Assembly (NCBI GenBank): GCA_938016505.1
Contig: CALLWN010000070.1
Coordinates: 1-24,442, forward strand
DNA length: 24,442 nucleotides
Origin: an uncultured Sphingomonadaceae bacterium
GTDB lineage: Bacteria; Pseudomonadota; Alphaproteobacteria; Sphingomonadales; Sphingomonadaceae
Direction: 5' to 3'
A program made the position numbers and the translations under genes. How positions within the stretch are numbered: position 1 is the first letter of the stretch; each line of letters starts with the position of its first letter. This document shows, one piece after another, positions 1-7,076 of this stretch. Under the pieces are notes generated by a model. That model had not been told where the DNA came from and searched no databases. It was given only the letters and a program-made list of their open reading frames with translations.

Positions 1-604
1 CCTCGATCACGGTCGCGCGAGTGATGCGGATGAGAAGCGCCATCGTCCGCAGTCCGAGCACGGCGACGGGAAGGACCAGGCCGCGCGGGGAGAAGTCGGC
101 GAGGGCGGGCAGCCACTTCAGCTCGGCGGCGAAGAGCCAGATGGCGAGCAGGGAGAGCCAGAAGCTCGGCGTAGCGGCGAAGACGAGGCTGAGCACACGC
201 ACGGCGGTATCGAGCGGACCTCTTCGCGCGGCTGCCAGCACGCCCAGCGGAAGCGCGACGGCAACGCTGCACGTGACCGTCGCGGCGGCCAGGGCGAAGG
301 TGGCGGGGAATCGCTCAGCGATGAGGCGGGCGACCGGTTCGCGGTTGACGTACGACGTGCCGAGGTCGAGCCGCGCGGTGTCAGCAAGCCAGGCGAGGTA
401 GCGGAGCCAGAGGGGGCGGTCGAGTCCGAGCTCGGCGCGGACCGTTTCGACGTCGCGGTCGGTGACGAGTTCGCCGGAGCGGAGGGACGCGACGCGTTCG
501 GCGGGGTCGCCGGGGGCTGCCTCGAGCAATCCGAAGACGACGATGCTGACGAGCAGGAGCAGCGCTCCGGACTGCAGGATGCGGACGATCGCGAGACGAG
601 CCAT
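1..604 (-). CDS. ABC transporter permease, DppB/NikB type (C-terminus cut by window edge)
   Basis: Inner-membrane permease of a peptide/nickel-class ABC importer; partner of the substrate-binding lipoprotein encoded upstream in the same operon. The frame opens with ATG at 604-602 and stays open to the window edge, giving 201 codons. The N-terminal signal-anchor helix (about residues 8-28) is followed by a PGDP motif, the periplasmic segment typical of the family (LDRPLWLRYLAWL), then RFPATFALAAATV and TPSFWLSLLAIWLFA membrane stretches and a LVLPVAVLGLRTMALLIR segment, the usual order in DppB/OppB/NikB proteins. The start ATG shares its A with the TGA of the methyltransferase gene, so translation is probably coupled. 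The substrate (peptide, nickel, other) cannot be decided. Roughly the C-terminal third, with the EAA loop that meets the ATPase, is outside the window. Confidence 0.9.
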   Translation of the reverse strand, partial: MARLAIVRILQSGALLLLVSIVVFGLLEAAPGDPAERVASLRSGELVTDRDVETVRAELGLDRPLWLRYLAWLADTARLDLGTSYVNREPVARLIAERFPATFALAAATVTCSVAVALPLGVLAAARRGPLDTAVRVLSLVFAATPSFWLSLLAIWLFAAELKWLPALADFSPRGLVLPVAVLGLRTMALLIRITRATVIE

Positions 605-1431
605 CAGCGGACGGCGAGCAGGATCCGGTTGTCGTAGACCTGCCAAATCTGCTCCGCTTCGCGGAAGCTCGCGTCGAGGAGGGCAGCGCGGTGGACTGGC
701 GCGGTGGTGTGGACGAGGTCGCGTTCACCGAAATCGGTGCGCAGGGCACCGATGGCGCGCTCGCGCTCGACGTTGCGCCAACGGAAGCGGCGGTCGCGCT
801 CAGCGAAGAGGGGTGCGAGTTCGGGGACGGCGCGGAGGTGCGCCCACCAGGCTTCCCAGGTTTCGCCGCCGGCCGCGACGGCTTCGCGCTCGTGGCGCTG
901 CCGCATGGCTTCGGTGAGGCCGCGCAGGGCTTCGTCGCGCGGCGGGAAGCGCATCTGGTCGCCGTTCATGAAGATGCCGCCGGGTCGGATGCGGCGCGCG
1001 AGTTCGCGGTAGAGTTCGACGATGTCGCCGGCATCGAGCCAGTGGATGGCGGTCGTGGAGAGCACGGCGTCGAGCTGGCCGGGAGGGAGGACGTCGGCCC
1101 AGGCAGGGTCTTTGACGTTGGCTTCGAGCCAGGAGAGGCGGCCGCCGCCGTCGCCGTGGGCGCTCTTGCCGATGGCGACCAGGACAGGGTCGAGGTCGAG
1201 GGCGACGACGCGAGCTCGCGGGAATCGCCGGAGGATGCGGGCGCTGATGGCGCCCGGGCCGGAGAGGAGGTCGAGGACGAGCGGGGCATCGCCGCAGAAG
1301 TGCTGGACGATATCGAGCATGACGGTGAAGCGCTCTTCCCGGTGCGGGATGTAGGTTTCCTGCTGGCGCTCCCAGCGCTCGTACCAGGGCGAGAGGTCGA
1401 TGGGAGGATTGGCTGCGGGGGTGATCGTCAT
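604..1431 (-). CDS. class I SAM-dependent methyltransferase
   Basis: A 275-residue cytoplasmic protein with a Rossmann-type methyltransferase fold. Motif I is LVLDLLSGPGAIS at residues 51-63, the acidic end of strand beta-2 is ALDLD at 77-81, and LDAVLSTTAIHWLD (about 120-133) matches the motif IV/post-IV region of UbiE/Tam-like small-molecule methyltransferases. The substrate is unknown; nothing in the sequence points to a corrinoid methyltransferase of the CobI/CobJ type, which have a different fold. ATG at 1431 overlaps the TGA of the acetyltransferase gene (ATGA), and its own TGA overlaps the permease ATG. Its position between transport genes is unusual and may reflect operon packing rather than function. 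Confidence 0.85.
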   Translation of the reverse strand: MTITPAANPPIDLSPWYERWERQQETYIPHREERFTVMLDIVQHFCGDAPLVLDLLSGPGAISARILRRFPRARVVALDLDPVLVAIGKSAHGDGGGRLSWLEANVKDPAWADVLPPGQLDAVLSTTAIHWLDAGDIVELYRELARRIRPGGIFMNGDQMRFPPRDEALRGLTEAMRQRHEREAVAAGGETWEAWWAHLRAVPELAPLFAERDRRFRWRNVERERAIGALRTDFGERDLVHTTAPVHRAALLDASFREAEQIWQVYDNRILLAVR

Positions 1432-1952
1432 GCTCCCGTCTCCTGAGATTTGGGTCCCGGGGTCACCGGGCGTTCGAGGGGCAGCTCGAAATAGGCGATG
1501 CCATCGTGCTCGAGCACCGGGGTGCAGAGGCGGCGCCAGAGACGGAGCGCCTCTTCGTTGTCGCAGTCGGTGTGCAGCGAGATGACGGCGTAGCGGCCAG
1601 ACGCCCAGAGGCGAGCCAGTTCGATGAGCTGGAGGGCGATGCCGTGCCCGCGGAGGGCCGGGTCGACGGTGACCCGGCCGAGTTCGCAGGTGGCTGCGGG
1701 GTCGTAGCGGCCGGCGAGGGGGCCGGATTGCGGGCTGCGGTGGCGGACGGCTGCGAAGCCGACGACGCGGCCCGCCTCGACCGCGACGAAGGCTGCCTGG
1801 CGGGGGGAGGCGAGGTATTCGGATTCCATCGCCCGGATGTCACCATGCCAGCGCGCCACGACCTCTGGCCCGAACTTCGCAGTGTAGACGCGGGTGACGA
1901 GGTCGCGGGCGCCTTCCACGTCGGCGGATGTCAGCTGGCGGAAGAATGGCAC
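1428..1952 (-). CDS. GNAT family N-acetyltransferase
   Basis: A 174-residue acetyltransferase of unknown substrate. The acetyl-CoA pyrophosphate-binding motif A is visible as VDPALRGHGIALQL (about residues 96-109), preceded by the strand FVAVEAGRVVGFAAV (55-69) and followed by the helix/strand pair of motif B around LHTDCDNEEALRLWRRL. I place the start at GTG 1952-1950, one base after the TGA (1956-1954) of the upstream binding-protein gene. The longer open frame would run inside that gene and adds low-complexity Arg/Ser/Thr sequence with no GNAT character. The stop overlaps the methyltransferase ATG. Role relative to the transporter is not evident. Confidence 0.85.
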   Translation of the reverse strand: MPFFRQLTSADVEGARDLVTRVYTAKFGPEVVARWHGDIRAMESEYLASPRQAAFVAVEAGRVVGFAAVRHRSPQSGPLAGRYDPAATCELGRVTVDPALRGHGIALQLIELARLWASGRYAVISLHTDCDNEEALRLWRRLCTPVLEHDGIAYFELPLERPVTPGPKSQETGA

Positions 1953-1953
1953 G

Positions 1954-3549
1954 TCAGCCCTCGAGGCGCATGTCAGGCGTGACCCGGTAGCTGTCGAGCG
2001 GGTGGGGGGAGAAGTTCTTGACCTTTTTCGAGGTTGCAACGACCAGCTTGGGGTTGAAGAGGTACACGATGGGGACGTCGCTGGCGAGCTGCTCCTGGAT
2101 GGTCTTGAGCGCGGCTTTCCGGCGCGCCTCGTCGGCGGTGGCGATGTACTCGTCGTAGGCGGCGTTCACGGCGGGGTTGCTGTAGCGGTCCTTATTGCGG
2201 GAGGAGGGGACGTAGAGGAGGCCGATGGCGCGGCTGAGTTCGCCGAAGCCCGCAGGGCCGATCGAATAGGCGGCAGCCTGGAAGGCGTTGTCGCCGATCG
2301 TTTTTTCGATGTCGGGCACTTTTTCGATGGCGGCGTCCATCCCGACGGCTTTGAGCATGTCGACCGCGACGACGGCGGCCTGCTCGAGTTCGGCGCGGCC
2401 GGCGTAGGTGTTGATTTTGAACGCGAGGCGCTGCCCATTCTTTTCGCGGATGCCGTCCGGGCCGGGTTTCCAGCCGGCGGCGTCGAGCACGCGCCGGGCT
2501 TCGGCGGCGTCGAATTTCTGGATGGGCATGAGGTCCTGGTGCCCGACGGCATCGGGGGCGAAGGCGTAGGCCGGGGTCGCGGCCCCTTCCATGATGCCCT
2601 TCACCATGGCTTCGCGGTCGATGGCGAGGGCGAAGGCGCGCCGGACGGCAGGGTCATCGAAAGGCGCGGCTTTGACGTTGAGGACGATCATGTGCTGGCG
2701 CGCCCACGGCGCAACGAAGACCTGGAGACCGGCAGCCTTGAGGCGATCCACGTCGGAGGGCAGGAGGGCCTGGGCGAGTTCGACATCTCCGGACTGCACA
2801 GCGAGGGAACGGGCGTTGGTGTCGGGGACCTGGCGGAACTGGAGCGTCTTGATCCAGGGCGGACCGCCCCGGTAGCCATCGAAGGCTTCGAGCGTCATGG
2901 ACTCGCGGGCGGTGAACTGGGTGACGCGGTAGGGGCCCGTGTAGAGGAACTGGTCGCCAGGGAGCGCTTTCTTGATGGCGAAGGTGGCATCCGCGAGGAA
3001 GGCCGGGAGGAGGCCGAGGGGCTTCGGCGTCTTGACGGTGAGTTCGTAGCCGCTGGCAGAGAACCCCGTCTCCCTGGGCAGGCGGTCGGCGGTCGCGGGC
3101 TGTTTTTCGATGGTGCGGAGGAGGGAGTCGCGGACTGCCGCAGCGTCGCACGGCGAGCCGTCCCAGAACGTCACGTCATCTCGGAGCGTGATTTTCCAGG
3201 TGAGGTCGTCGATGCGATCGAAGCGCGCCGCGATCCACGGTTCGAGCTGGAGGGAGGGCGTGAACCGCATGAGGCATTCGGCGGCGCCGACGGCCTGGAG
3301 GTTGTATGCGGCGCTGGAGCCGGAATCGGCGTCGAGCGAAGCGGCGAGGAAGGGCTCGGCGAACCGCATGGTGCCAGAGCTCGGCCCGCGCCGGGCTGCA
3401 GTCGGCGTCGGGGAGGGGCTGCCCCCGGCTTCCGGGGCAGGTGTTGATTCTGCTTCGTCATCACCGCCGCAGGCAGCGGCGACGGCAGGAAGGGAGAGGA
3501 GGCCGGCAGCAGCGACGCCTTTCACGAAGGTTCGGCGAGAGAGGGGCAT
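1954..3549 (-). CDS. ABC transporter substrate-binding lipoprotein, SBP_bac_5 family
   Basis: A 531-residue extracellular solute-binding protein of the peptide/nickel class (DppA/OppA/NikA-like). The N-terminus has a twin-arginine motif (SRRTFVK, residues 4-10), a hydrophobic h-region and a lipobox ending at Cys27 (AAAC), then a Thr/Pro/Ser-rich linker, so it should be Tat-exported and lipid-anchored. The mature part has family landmarks: YNLQAVGAAECLMRFTP, the LTWKITLRDDVTFWDGSP strand pair, TGPYRVTQF, and AVRRAFALAIDREAMVKG. Start ATG 3549 was chosen over upstream ATGs because it begins directly before the signal peptide and has GAGGT 6 nt upstream. It is first in a leftward operon with acetyltransferase, methyltransferase and permease genes. 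Substrate unknown; a B12 link is only positional. Confidence 0.92.
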   Translation of the reverse strand: MPLSRRTFVKGVAAAGLLSLPAVAAACGGDDEAESTPAPEAGGSPSPTPTAARRGPSSGTMRFAEPFLAASLDADSGSSAAYNLQAVGAAECLMRFTPSLQLEPWIAARFDRIDDLTWKITLRDDVTFWDGSPCDAAAVRDSLLRTIEKQPATADRLPRETGFSASGYELTVKTPKPLGLLPAFLADATFAIKKALPGDQFLYTGPYRVTQFTARESMTLEAFDGYRGGPPWIKTLQFRQVPDTNARSLAVQSGDVELAQALLPSDVDRLKAAGLQVFVAPWARQHMIVLNVKAAPFDDPAVRRAFALAIDREAMVKGIMEGAATPAYAFAPDAVGHQDLMPIQKFDAAEARRVLDAAGWKPGPDGIREKNGQRLAFKINTYAGRAELEQAAVVAVDMLKAVGMDAAIEKVPDIEKTIGDNAFQAAAYSIGPAGFGELSRAIGLLYVPSSRNKDRYSNPAVNAAYDEYIATADEARRKAALKTIQEQLASDVPIVYLFNPKLVVATSKKVKNFSPHPLDSYRVTPDMRLEG

Positions 3550-3655
3550 GGACGTACCTCGCGAGTTTTCGATACTTTGTCTCATGCAGGCCGCATCAGC
3601 GCAAGCACTGCATACGCTTGCAGATGCGATGGGTTGCATCAAGTCCCTGCGGCAG
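3550..3655. other. divergent intergenic region between the transporter operon and the B12 leader
   Basis: About 106 bases without a gene lie between the leftward binding-protein start and the rightward promoter. The region is less GC-rich than its surroundings. It contains several GCAT/ATGC words, among them an imperfect dyad GATGC (3623-3627) ... GCATC (3636-3640), which could be an operator, but no known regulator site is recognisable. The leftward gene's ribosome-binding site GAGGT lies at 3560-3556. I could not identify a convincing leftward -35/-10 pair. Nothing else is seen. Confidence 0.4.
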
Positions 3656-3685
3656 TTGGCATACGCGAGCGGGCGGTGGTAGAGT
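3656..3685 (+). promoter_or_regulatory. predicted sigma-70-type promoter of the btu/cob operon
   Basis: TTGGCA (3656-3661) and TAGAGT (3680-3685) are separated by 18 nt, and the riboswitch aptamer begins about 8 nt after the -10 element, which is where a transcript start would be expected. The second riboswitch leader has the same arrangement (TTGTTG, 18 nt, TAGATT) at the same distance from its aptamer, which raises confidence. Transcription start has not been measured. Confidence 0.5.
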
Positions 3686-3692
3686 CGCGGGC

Positions 3693-3784
3693 GACGTCCG
3701 TTTGCGAACCCGGTGCGAATCCGGGGCTGTCCCGCAACTGTGAGCCGCCCGAAGGTGGCGGCGAGCCAGGTCGCCAGCGGCGTC
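3693..3784 (+). ncRNA. cobalamin riboswitch 1 (aptamer)
   Basis: The core matches the B12 riboswitch consensus: AACCCGGTGCGAATCCGG, then GGCTGTCCCGCAACTGTGA, a variable hairpin (GCCGCCCGAAGGTGGCGGC), and the B12 box AGCCAGGTCGCC. The closing stem pairs GACG-U-CCG (3693-3700, one bulged U) with CGGCGTC (3778-3784). It lies in the 5' leader of the btuC-F-D/cob genes, and binding of cobalamin is expected to reduce their expression (established for the family). Downstream elements are listed separately. Confidence 0.93.
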
Positions 3785-3785
3785 A

Positions 3786-3846
3786 GTGTCTAGCCCGCGG
3801 GGAAACGGGTAGTGGACACGTGGTTCGGCGCTTCGCCTTCCATGTG
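3786..3846 (+). promoter_or_regulatory. two overlapping, mutually exclusive hairpins after riboswitch 1
   Basis: Hairpin A pairs GTGTC (3786-3790) with GACAC (3815-3819), with an inner CCCG/CGGG stem (3794-3797 with 3806-3809) and loop CGGGGAAA. Hairpin B pairs CACGTGG (3817-3823) with CCATGTG (3840-3846, one G-U) and has an inner GGCG/CGCC stem (3827-3830 with 3834-3837). The bases 3817-3819 belong to both, so A and B cannot coexist. The loop CGGGG of A can pair with UCCCG (3730-3734) in the aptamer, as expected for an L5-L13 kissing loop. Pairings were seen by eye; the switching role is inference. Confidence 0.55.
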
Positions 3847-3857
3847 ACGAGCCCACT

Positions 3858-3885
3858 GCCCCTCCAGCGCGAGGGGCATTTCGTT
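3858..3885 (+). terminator. terminator-like hairpin of leader 1
   Basis: Perfect 7-bp stem GCCCCTC (3858-3864) / GAGGGGC (3871-3877) with a 6-nt loop, followed by ATTTCGTT. The leader of the second operon has a hairpin with the same core arms at the same relative place. It probably acts as a riboswitch-controlled attenuator, although the U-tract is imperfect. A further perfect stem GCCCGG/CCGGGC with a GAGA tetraloop follows at 3886-3901. Confidence 0.6.
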
Positions 3886-3911
3886 GCCCGGGAGACCGGG
3901 CGCGCGCTCTG

Positions 3912-3943
3912 CGGGCATCTTCGGCCGACGGCCGGGATGCCCG
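3912..3943 (+). promoter_or_regulatory. large leader hairpin between terminator 1 and the permease gene
   Basis: CGGGCATC (3912-3919) pairs with GATGCCCG (3936-3943), with an inner GGCC/GGCC stem (3923-3926 with 3930-3933), followed by TTCGTC. It may be a second attenuator or an mRNA-stabilising structure. The rest of the leader up to 4007 holds only GC-rich sequence and the GGGGAG ribosome-binding site of the permease gene. Confidence 0.4.
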
Positions 3944-4007
3944 TTCGTCACTCGAGGGCCGCTGCCGGCGACGTGGCGCGGCCCGGGCCCCGCGGCGGGG
4001 AGCCCGG

Positions 4008-5111
4008 ATGGACGCAAAGCTGATCTCGGCAGTCGAGGACCCGCGATGGGAGGCCACGGAGGCGCAGCTCCGGGCGCAGGGTGCGCGGCGGTTTGCCGCG
4101 GCGATGGTGGCGCTGGCGGGGCTGTGGGTGTTCGCCGCGGTGGCGGCCGTGGCGAACGGCCCGGTGCGGATTCCGCCGGGGCACGTGGTATCGAGCCTCG
4201 CCAGCCGGGCCGGCATCGACGTCGGGACGCATACCGAGCGCGAGCGGCTGGTGATCGAGCGGCTGCGGCTGCCCCGCGTCGTGCTGGCGACGCTGGCGGG
4301 GGCATCGCTGGCGGCGGCAGGGGCGACGATGCAGGCGCTGTTCCGGAACCCGCTGGCGGACCCGGGACTGCTGGGCGTGTCGTCGGGAGCGGCCACGGGG
4401 GCTGTCGCGGCGATCGCGGCCGGGCTGGGCGCCGTGTCGATGTGGTGGGTGTCCGGGGCGGCATTCGGCGGAGCGCTGGGGGCGGTTGCGCTGGTCTATG
4501 TGCTGGGGTCGCCGGGCGGGCGCCCTGCGCCTTCGAGCCTGCTGCTGGCGGGCATCGCGGTGAGCGCATTTCTCGGGTCGGTGACGGCGGTGATCATCGC
4601 GCTGGTGCCGCCGGACGAGGCCCTGCGCGGCATCCTGTTCTGGCTCGCGGGCGGGTTCGCCGGGGCTTCGTGGGACTACGTGCGGGTGGCGGTGTTCCCG
4701 GTGGCTGCCGGGCTCGCGGTGCTCGGGGCGGCGGGGCGCCCGCTGAACTTGCTCGCGATTTCCGATGACATCGCGGCCACGAGCGGCGTGCGGGTCGGGC
4801 GAACCCGGGCTGCGCTGCTGGGCGCGACGACGCTGGTGACTGCGGTTTCGGTGAGTGTGAGCGGGACGATCGGGTTCGTGGGGCTGGTGGTTCCGCATCT
4901 GCTGCGGCTCGTCATCGGGTCCGACTACCGGTACCTGCTGCCGGCGTCGATGCTGGCCGGCGCGGCGGTGCTGGTCGGGGCAGACACGGTGGCGCGGACG
5001 GTCGTGAGGCCGGCCGAGCTGCAGGTCGGGATGGTGACGGCGCTCATCGGGGCGCCGGTTTTTGCGGCGATCCTGCTGCGGCAACGGTCGCGGCTGGCAA
5101 TCCAGGTCTGA
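4008..5111 (+). CDS. btuC: corrinoid ABC transporter permease, BtuC/FecCD family
   Basis: A 367-residue multi-spanning permease of the FecCD family that imports corrinoids, haem or siderophores; the B12 riboswitch upstream and cob genes downstream make a corrinoid the likely substrate. Family landmarks are visible in order: RLRLPRVVLATLAGASLAAA, GATMQALFRNPLADPGLLGV, SSGAATGAV, the long hydrophobic runs, SDDIAATSGV, VSVSGTIGFVGLVVPHLLRL and GADTVAR. Start ATG 4008 has GGGGAG about 6 nt upstream. The first 28 residues are a charged cytoplasmic extension. The binding protein starts about 20 nt downstream, and the ATPase follows, giving a complete BtuCDF-like importer. Specificity for B12 rather than a siderophore rests on context. 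Confidence 0.92.
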   Translation: MDAKLISAVEDPRWEATEAQLRAQGARRFAAAMVALAGLWVFAAVAAVANGPVRIPPGHVVSSLASRAGIDVGTHTERERLVIERLRLPRVVLATLAGASLAAAGATMQALFRNPLADPGLLGVSSGAATGAVAAIAAGLGAVSMWWVSGAAFGGALGAVALVYVLGSPGGRPAPSSLLLAGIAVSAFLGSVTAVIIALVPPDEALRGILFWLAGGFAGASWDYVRVAVFPVAAGLAVLGAAGRPLNLLAISDDIAATSGVRVGRTRAALLGATTLVTAVSVSVSGTIGFVGLVVPHLLRLVIGSDYRYLLPASMLAGAAVLVGADTVARTVVRPAELQVGMVTALIGAPVFAAILLRQRSRLAIQV

Positions 5112-5131
5112 CTCTAGGGAGGAATTTGGCA

Positions 5132-6241
5132 TTGAGGACGAAACGATGGCTGAAGCGGCTCATTCCCCTGGCGCTGAGCGCGCTGGCGCTGGCGGCGCTG
5201 GCCGGGGCGTGCGGCGGCGACGATGACGACGCGGGGTCGACCCCGCCGCCGGCGGCAACGTCTGCGGCCGCGACGCCGACCGAATCGCCGGCGAAGCGCA
5301 TCCAGGAGCGGCTGCAGGGGGTGCCGGGCATCGTGGACCCGGCGAACCTGTCGTGGCCGCGCGAGGTGGAGGGGCTGAACGGCAAGCGGACGATCAAGGC
5401 GAAGCCGTCGAAGATTCACACGATGTCGGCCGGCATCGACGAGATCACGCTTTCGCTGGTGCCGCTCGAGCGGGTGGTGGCGGTCGGTTCGGCGACGAAG
5501 AACCCCGATACGACGAGCTTCGCGCCGCTGGTGCAGAACCTGCCGACAGCGGCGCGCGAGCCGGAAGCGGTGATCGCGACCGGCGCTGAGCTGGTCATCG
5601 CGACGCCGACGCAGAAGGCGGACGTCGTCGCGGCGATCGAGAGCGCGGGCGTGACGGTGGTGCAGCTGAACCTGGACCCGACGCCGGCGGGGCGGCTGAA
5701 CGCGATCCTGCTGCTCGGCTACATCTACGGGGAGGAGGAGCGGGCGATCGCGCTCGCCGACGAGGTCCAGGCGCGCTACGAAAAGGTCGTCAGCGTCACG
5801 GGCAAGAAGAGCGAGGCGGAGAAGCCGCTCATCGCAAGCGTAACGAAGTACACGTCGCTGTACATGGCGGGCGCGGGCTCGACGGGCGAGGGCATCATCA
5901 CCGCAGCAGGCGGCCGGAATGCCGGGACGGCGGCTGGACTCAAAGGGAATCCGCAGATCGGGCTGGAGGCGATCGTGGCGGCGAACCCGGACATCATCAT
6001 CATCCCGATGCCGGCGGAGGCGGGGAACAAATTCAAGGCGGAGCTGCTGGCCGAGCCGAGCCTCGCGGCGGTGCCTGCAGTGAAGAACAGCAAGGTGTAT
6101 GTCGTCCCGCCCTCGCTTTACACGACGAATTCGTTCGCGAACGTGCGCGCAGTGGAGCACCTGGCGCACATCCTGTGGCCTGCGGAGTTCCCGGTCGCGG
6201 ACCCGCCGCAGTTCAGCCTCGCGGGCCAGGCGGCGCGGTAA
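5132..6241 (+). CDS. btuF: corrinoid-binding lipoprotein, BtuF-like (Peripla_BP_2)
   Basis: A 369-residue lipid-anchored binding protein that should deliver corrinoid to the BtuC-type permease. The signal peptide is RTKRWLKRLIPLALSALALA with lipobox LAGAC and acceptor Cys27, followed by an Asp/Gly then Pro/Thr/Ala linker. The mature part has the two-lobe Peripla_BP_2 pattern: HTMSAGIDEITLSLVPLERVVAVG, AVIATGAELVIATP, VTVVQLNLDP, and in lobe two GLEAIVAANPDIIIIPMP and NSKVYVVPPSLYTTNSFANV. I chose TTG 5132 over TTG 5126 because GGAGG (5118-5122) is 9 nt from the former and only 3 nt from the latter; there is no ATG/GTG nearby. It follows btuC after 20 nt and precedes the ATPase gene by 13 nt. 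Confidence 0.9.
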   Translation: MRTKRWLKRLIPLALSALALAALAGACGGDDDDAGSTPPPAATSAAATPTESPAKRIQERLQGVPGIVDPANLSWPREVEGLNGKRTIKAKPSKIHTMSAGIDEITLSLVPLERVVAVGSATKNPDTTSFAPLVQNLPTAAREPEAVIATGAELVIATPTQKADVVAAIESAGVTVVQLNLDPTPAGRLNAILLLGYIYGEEERAIALADEVQARYEKVVSVTGKKSEAEKPLIASVTKYTSLYMAGAGSTGEGIITAAGGRNAGTAAGLKGNPQIGLEAIVAANPDIIIIPMPAEAGNKFKAELLAEPSLAAVPAVKNSKVYVVPPSLYTTNSFANVRAVEHLAHILWPAEFPVADPPQFSLAGQAAR

Positions 6242-6254
6242 CGGGGGAGGACCG

Positions 6255-7076
6255 GTGAGGACGAGCCAGTTCGTGCTGTCGGCGGAAGGTGTCGGCTACC
6301 GGGCCGGCGGCCGCTGGCTCGTCCGCGATGTTTCGCTGACGGTAACCCCCGGGGAGTTCGTCGCGGTGATCGGCCCGAACGGGGCCGGCAAGTCGACGTT
6401 CGCGCGGCTGCTGGCCGGCCTGCTGCGGCCAGCCAGCGGCCGGGTCCGCTTCGAGCTCGACGGGCAGGCTGCGGGGCCGCGGGCTGCCCGGCATCTCGCC
6501 TACGTCCCGCAGAGCGTCCCCGAGGCGGCGGGGTTCACGGCCGGCGAGATGGTGCTGATGGGGCGCTATCCGCACCGGGGGGCGCTCGCCCGTGAGACGC
6601 GGGAAGACCGCGAGGCTGCAGCAATGGCGATGGCGTGGATGGGGGTGCTGGAGCTTGCCGGCCGCCGCTTCGCCACGCTCTCGGGGGGCGAGCGGCAGCG
6701 GGTGATGGTGGCGCGGGCGCTGGCGCAGGCGGACAGCCTCGTCATCCTCGACGAGCCGACCGCGTCGCTCGATGTCCGGCACCAGCTGGAGCTGCTGGAG
6801 CGCCTCCGGCTGCTCGCTTCCGCGGGGATGGCGTTCGTCGTCGTGCTGCATGACCTGCAGCTGGCGGGGCGCTGGTGCGACCGGCTGCTGTTGCTGGACC
6901 GCGGGACGGCGGCCGCGTCGGGGGCACCGCGCGAGGTGCTCGACCCGGCTGTGCTGAGCCGGGTGTACGGGCTCGAGGCCCGCGTGAGCTGGGACGAGGG
7001 CGGCGCGTGCCGCGTGGATTTCGGCCTGCGGGAGCGGTTCGCGCCCGCAGCATCACCTGGCGGGGTGCGGAGATGA
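6255..7076 (+). CDS. btuD: corrinoid ABC transporter ATPase, BtuD-like
   Basis: A 273-residue ATP-binding subunit that should power the BtuC/BtuF-like importer. Walker A GPNGAGKST is at residues 40-48, the Q-loop at YVPQ (83-86), the ABC signature LSGGERQ at 142-148, Walker B LVILDEP at 162-168 and the H-loop His at 199 (LHD). All catalytic residues are present. A C-terminal extension after residue 225 resembles the short regulatory tail of FepC/HmuV-type ATPases. Start GTG 6255 has GGGGAGG 4 nt upstream; a longer frame would overlap btuF. Its TGA overlaps the ATG of cobO (ATGA), tying uptake to corrinoid adenosylation in one transcript. Confidence 0.93.
   Translation: MRTSQFVLSAEGVGYRAGGRWLVRDVSLTVTPGEFVAVIGPNGAGKSTFARLLAGLLRPASGRVRFELDGQAAGPRAARHLAYVPQSVPEAAGFTAGEMVLMGRYPHRGALARETREDREAAAMAMAWMGVLELAGRRFATLSGGERQRVMVARALAQADSLVILDEPTASLDVRHQLELLERLRLLASAGMAFVVVLHDLQLAGRWCDRLLLLDRGTAAASGAPREVLDPAVLSRVYGLEARVSWDEGGACRVDFGLRERFAPAASPGGVRR

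Noticed and set aside
1953..2039. Extended N-terminus of the acetyltransferase
   Set aside because: The added 29 residues lie inside the binding-protein gene and are low-complexity; GTG 1952 fits the GNAT start and gene spacing.
1894..3447. 517-codon plus-strand frame opposite the binding-protein gene
   Set aside because: Gly/Asp/Val/Glu-biased shadow of a gene with clear signal peptide and family motifs on the other strand.
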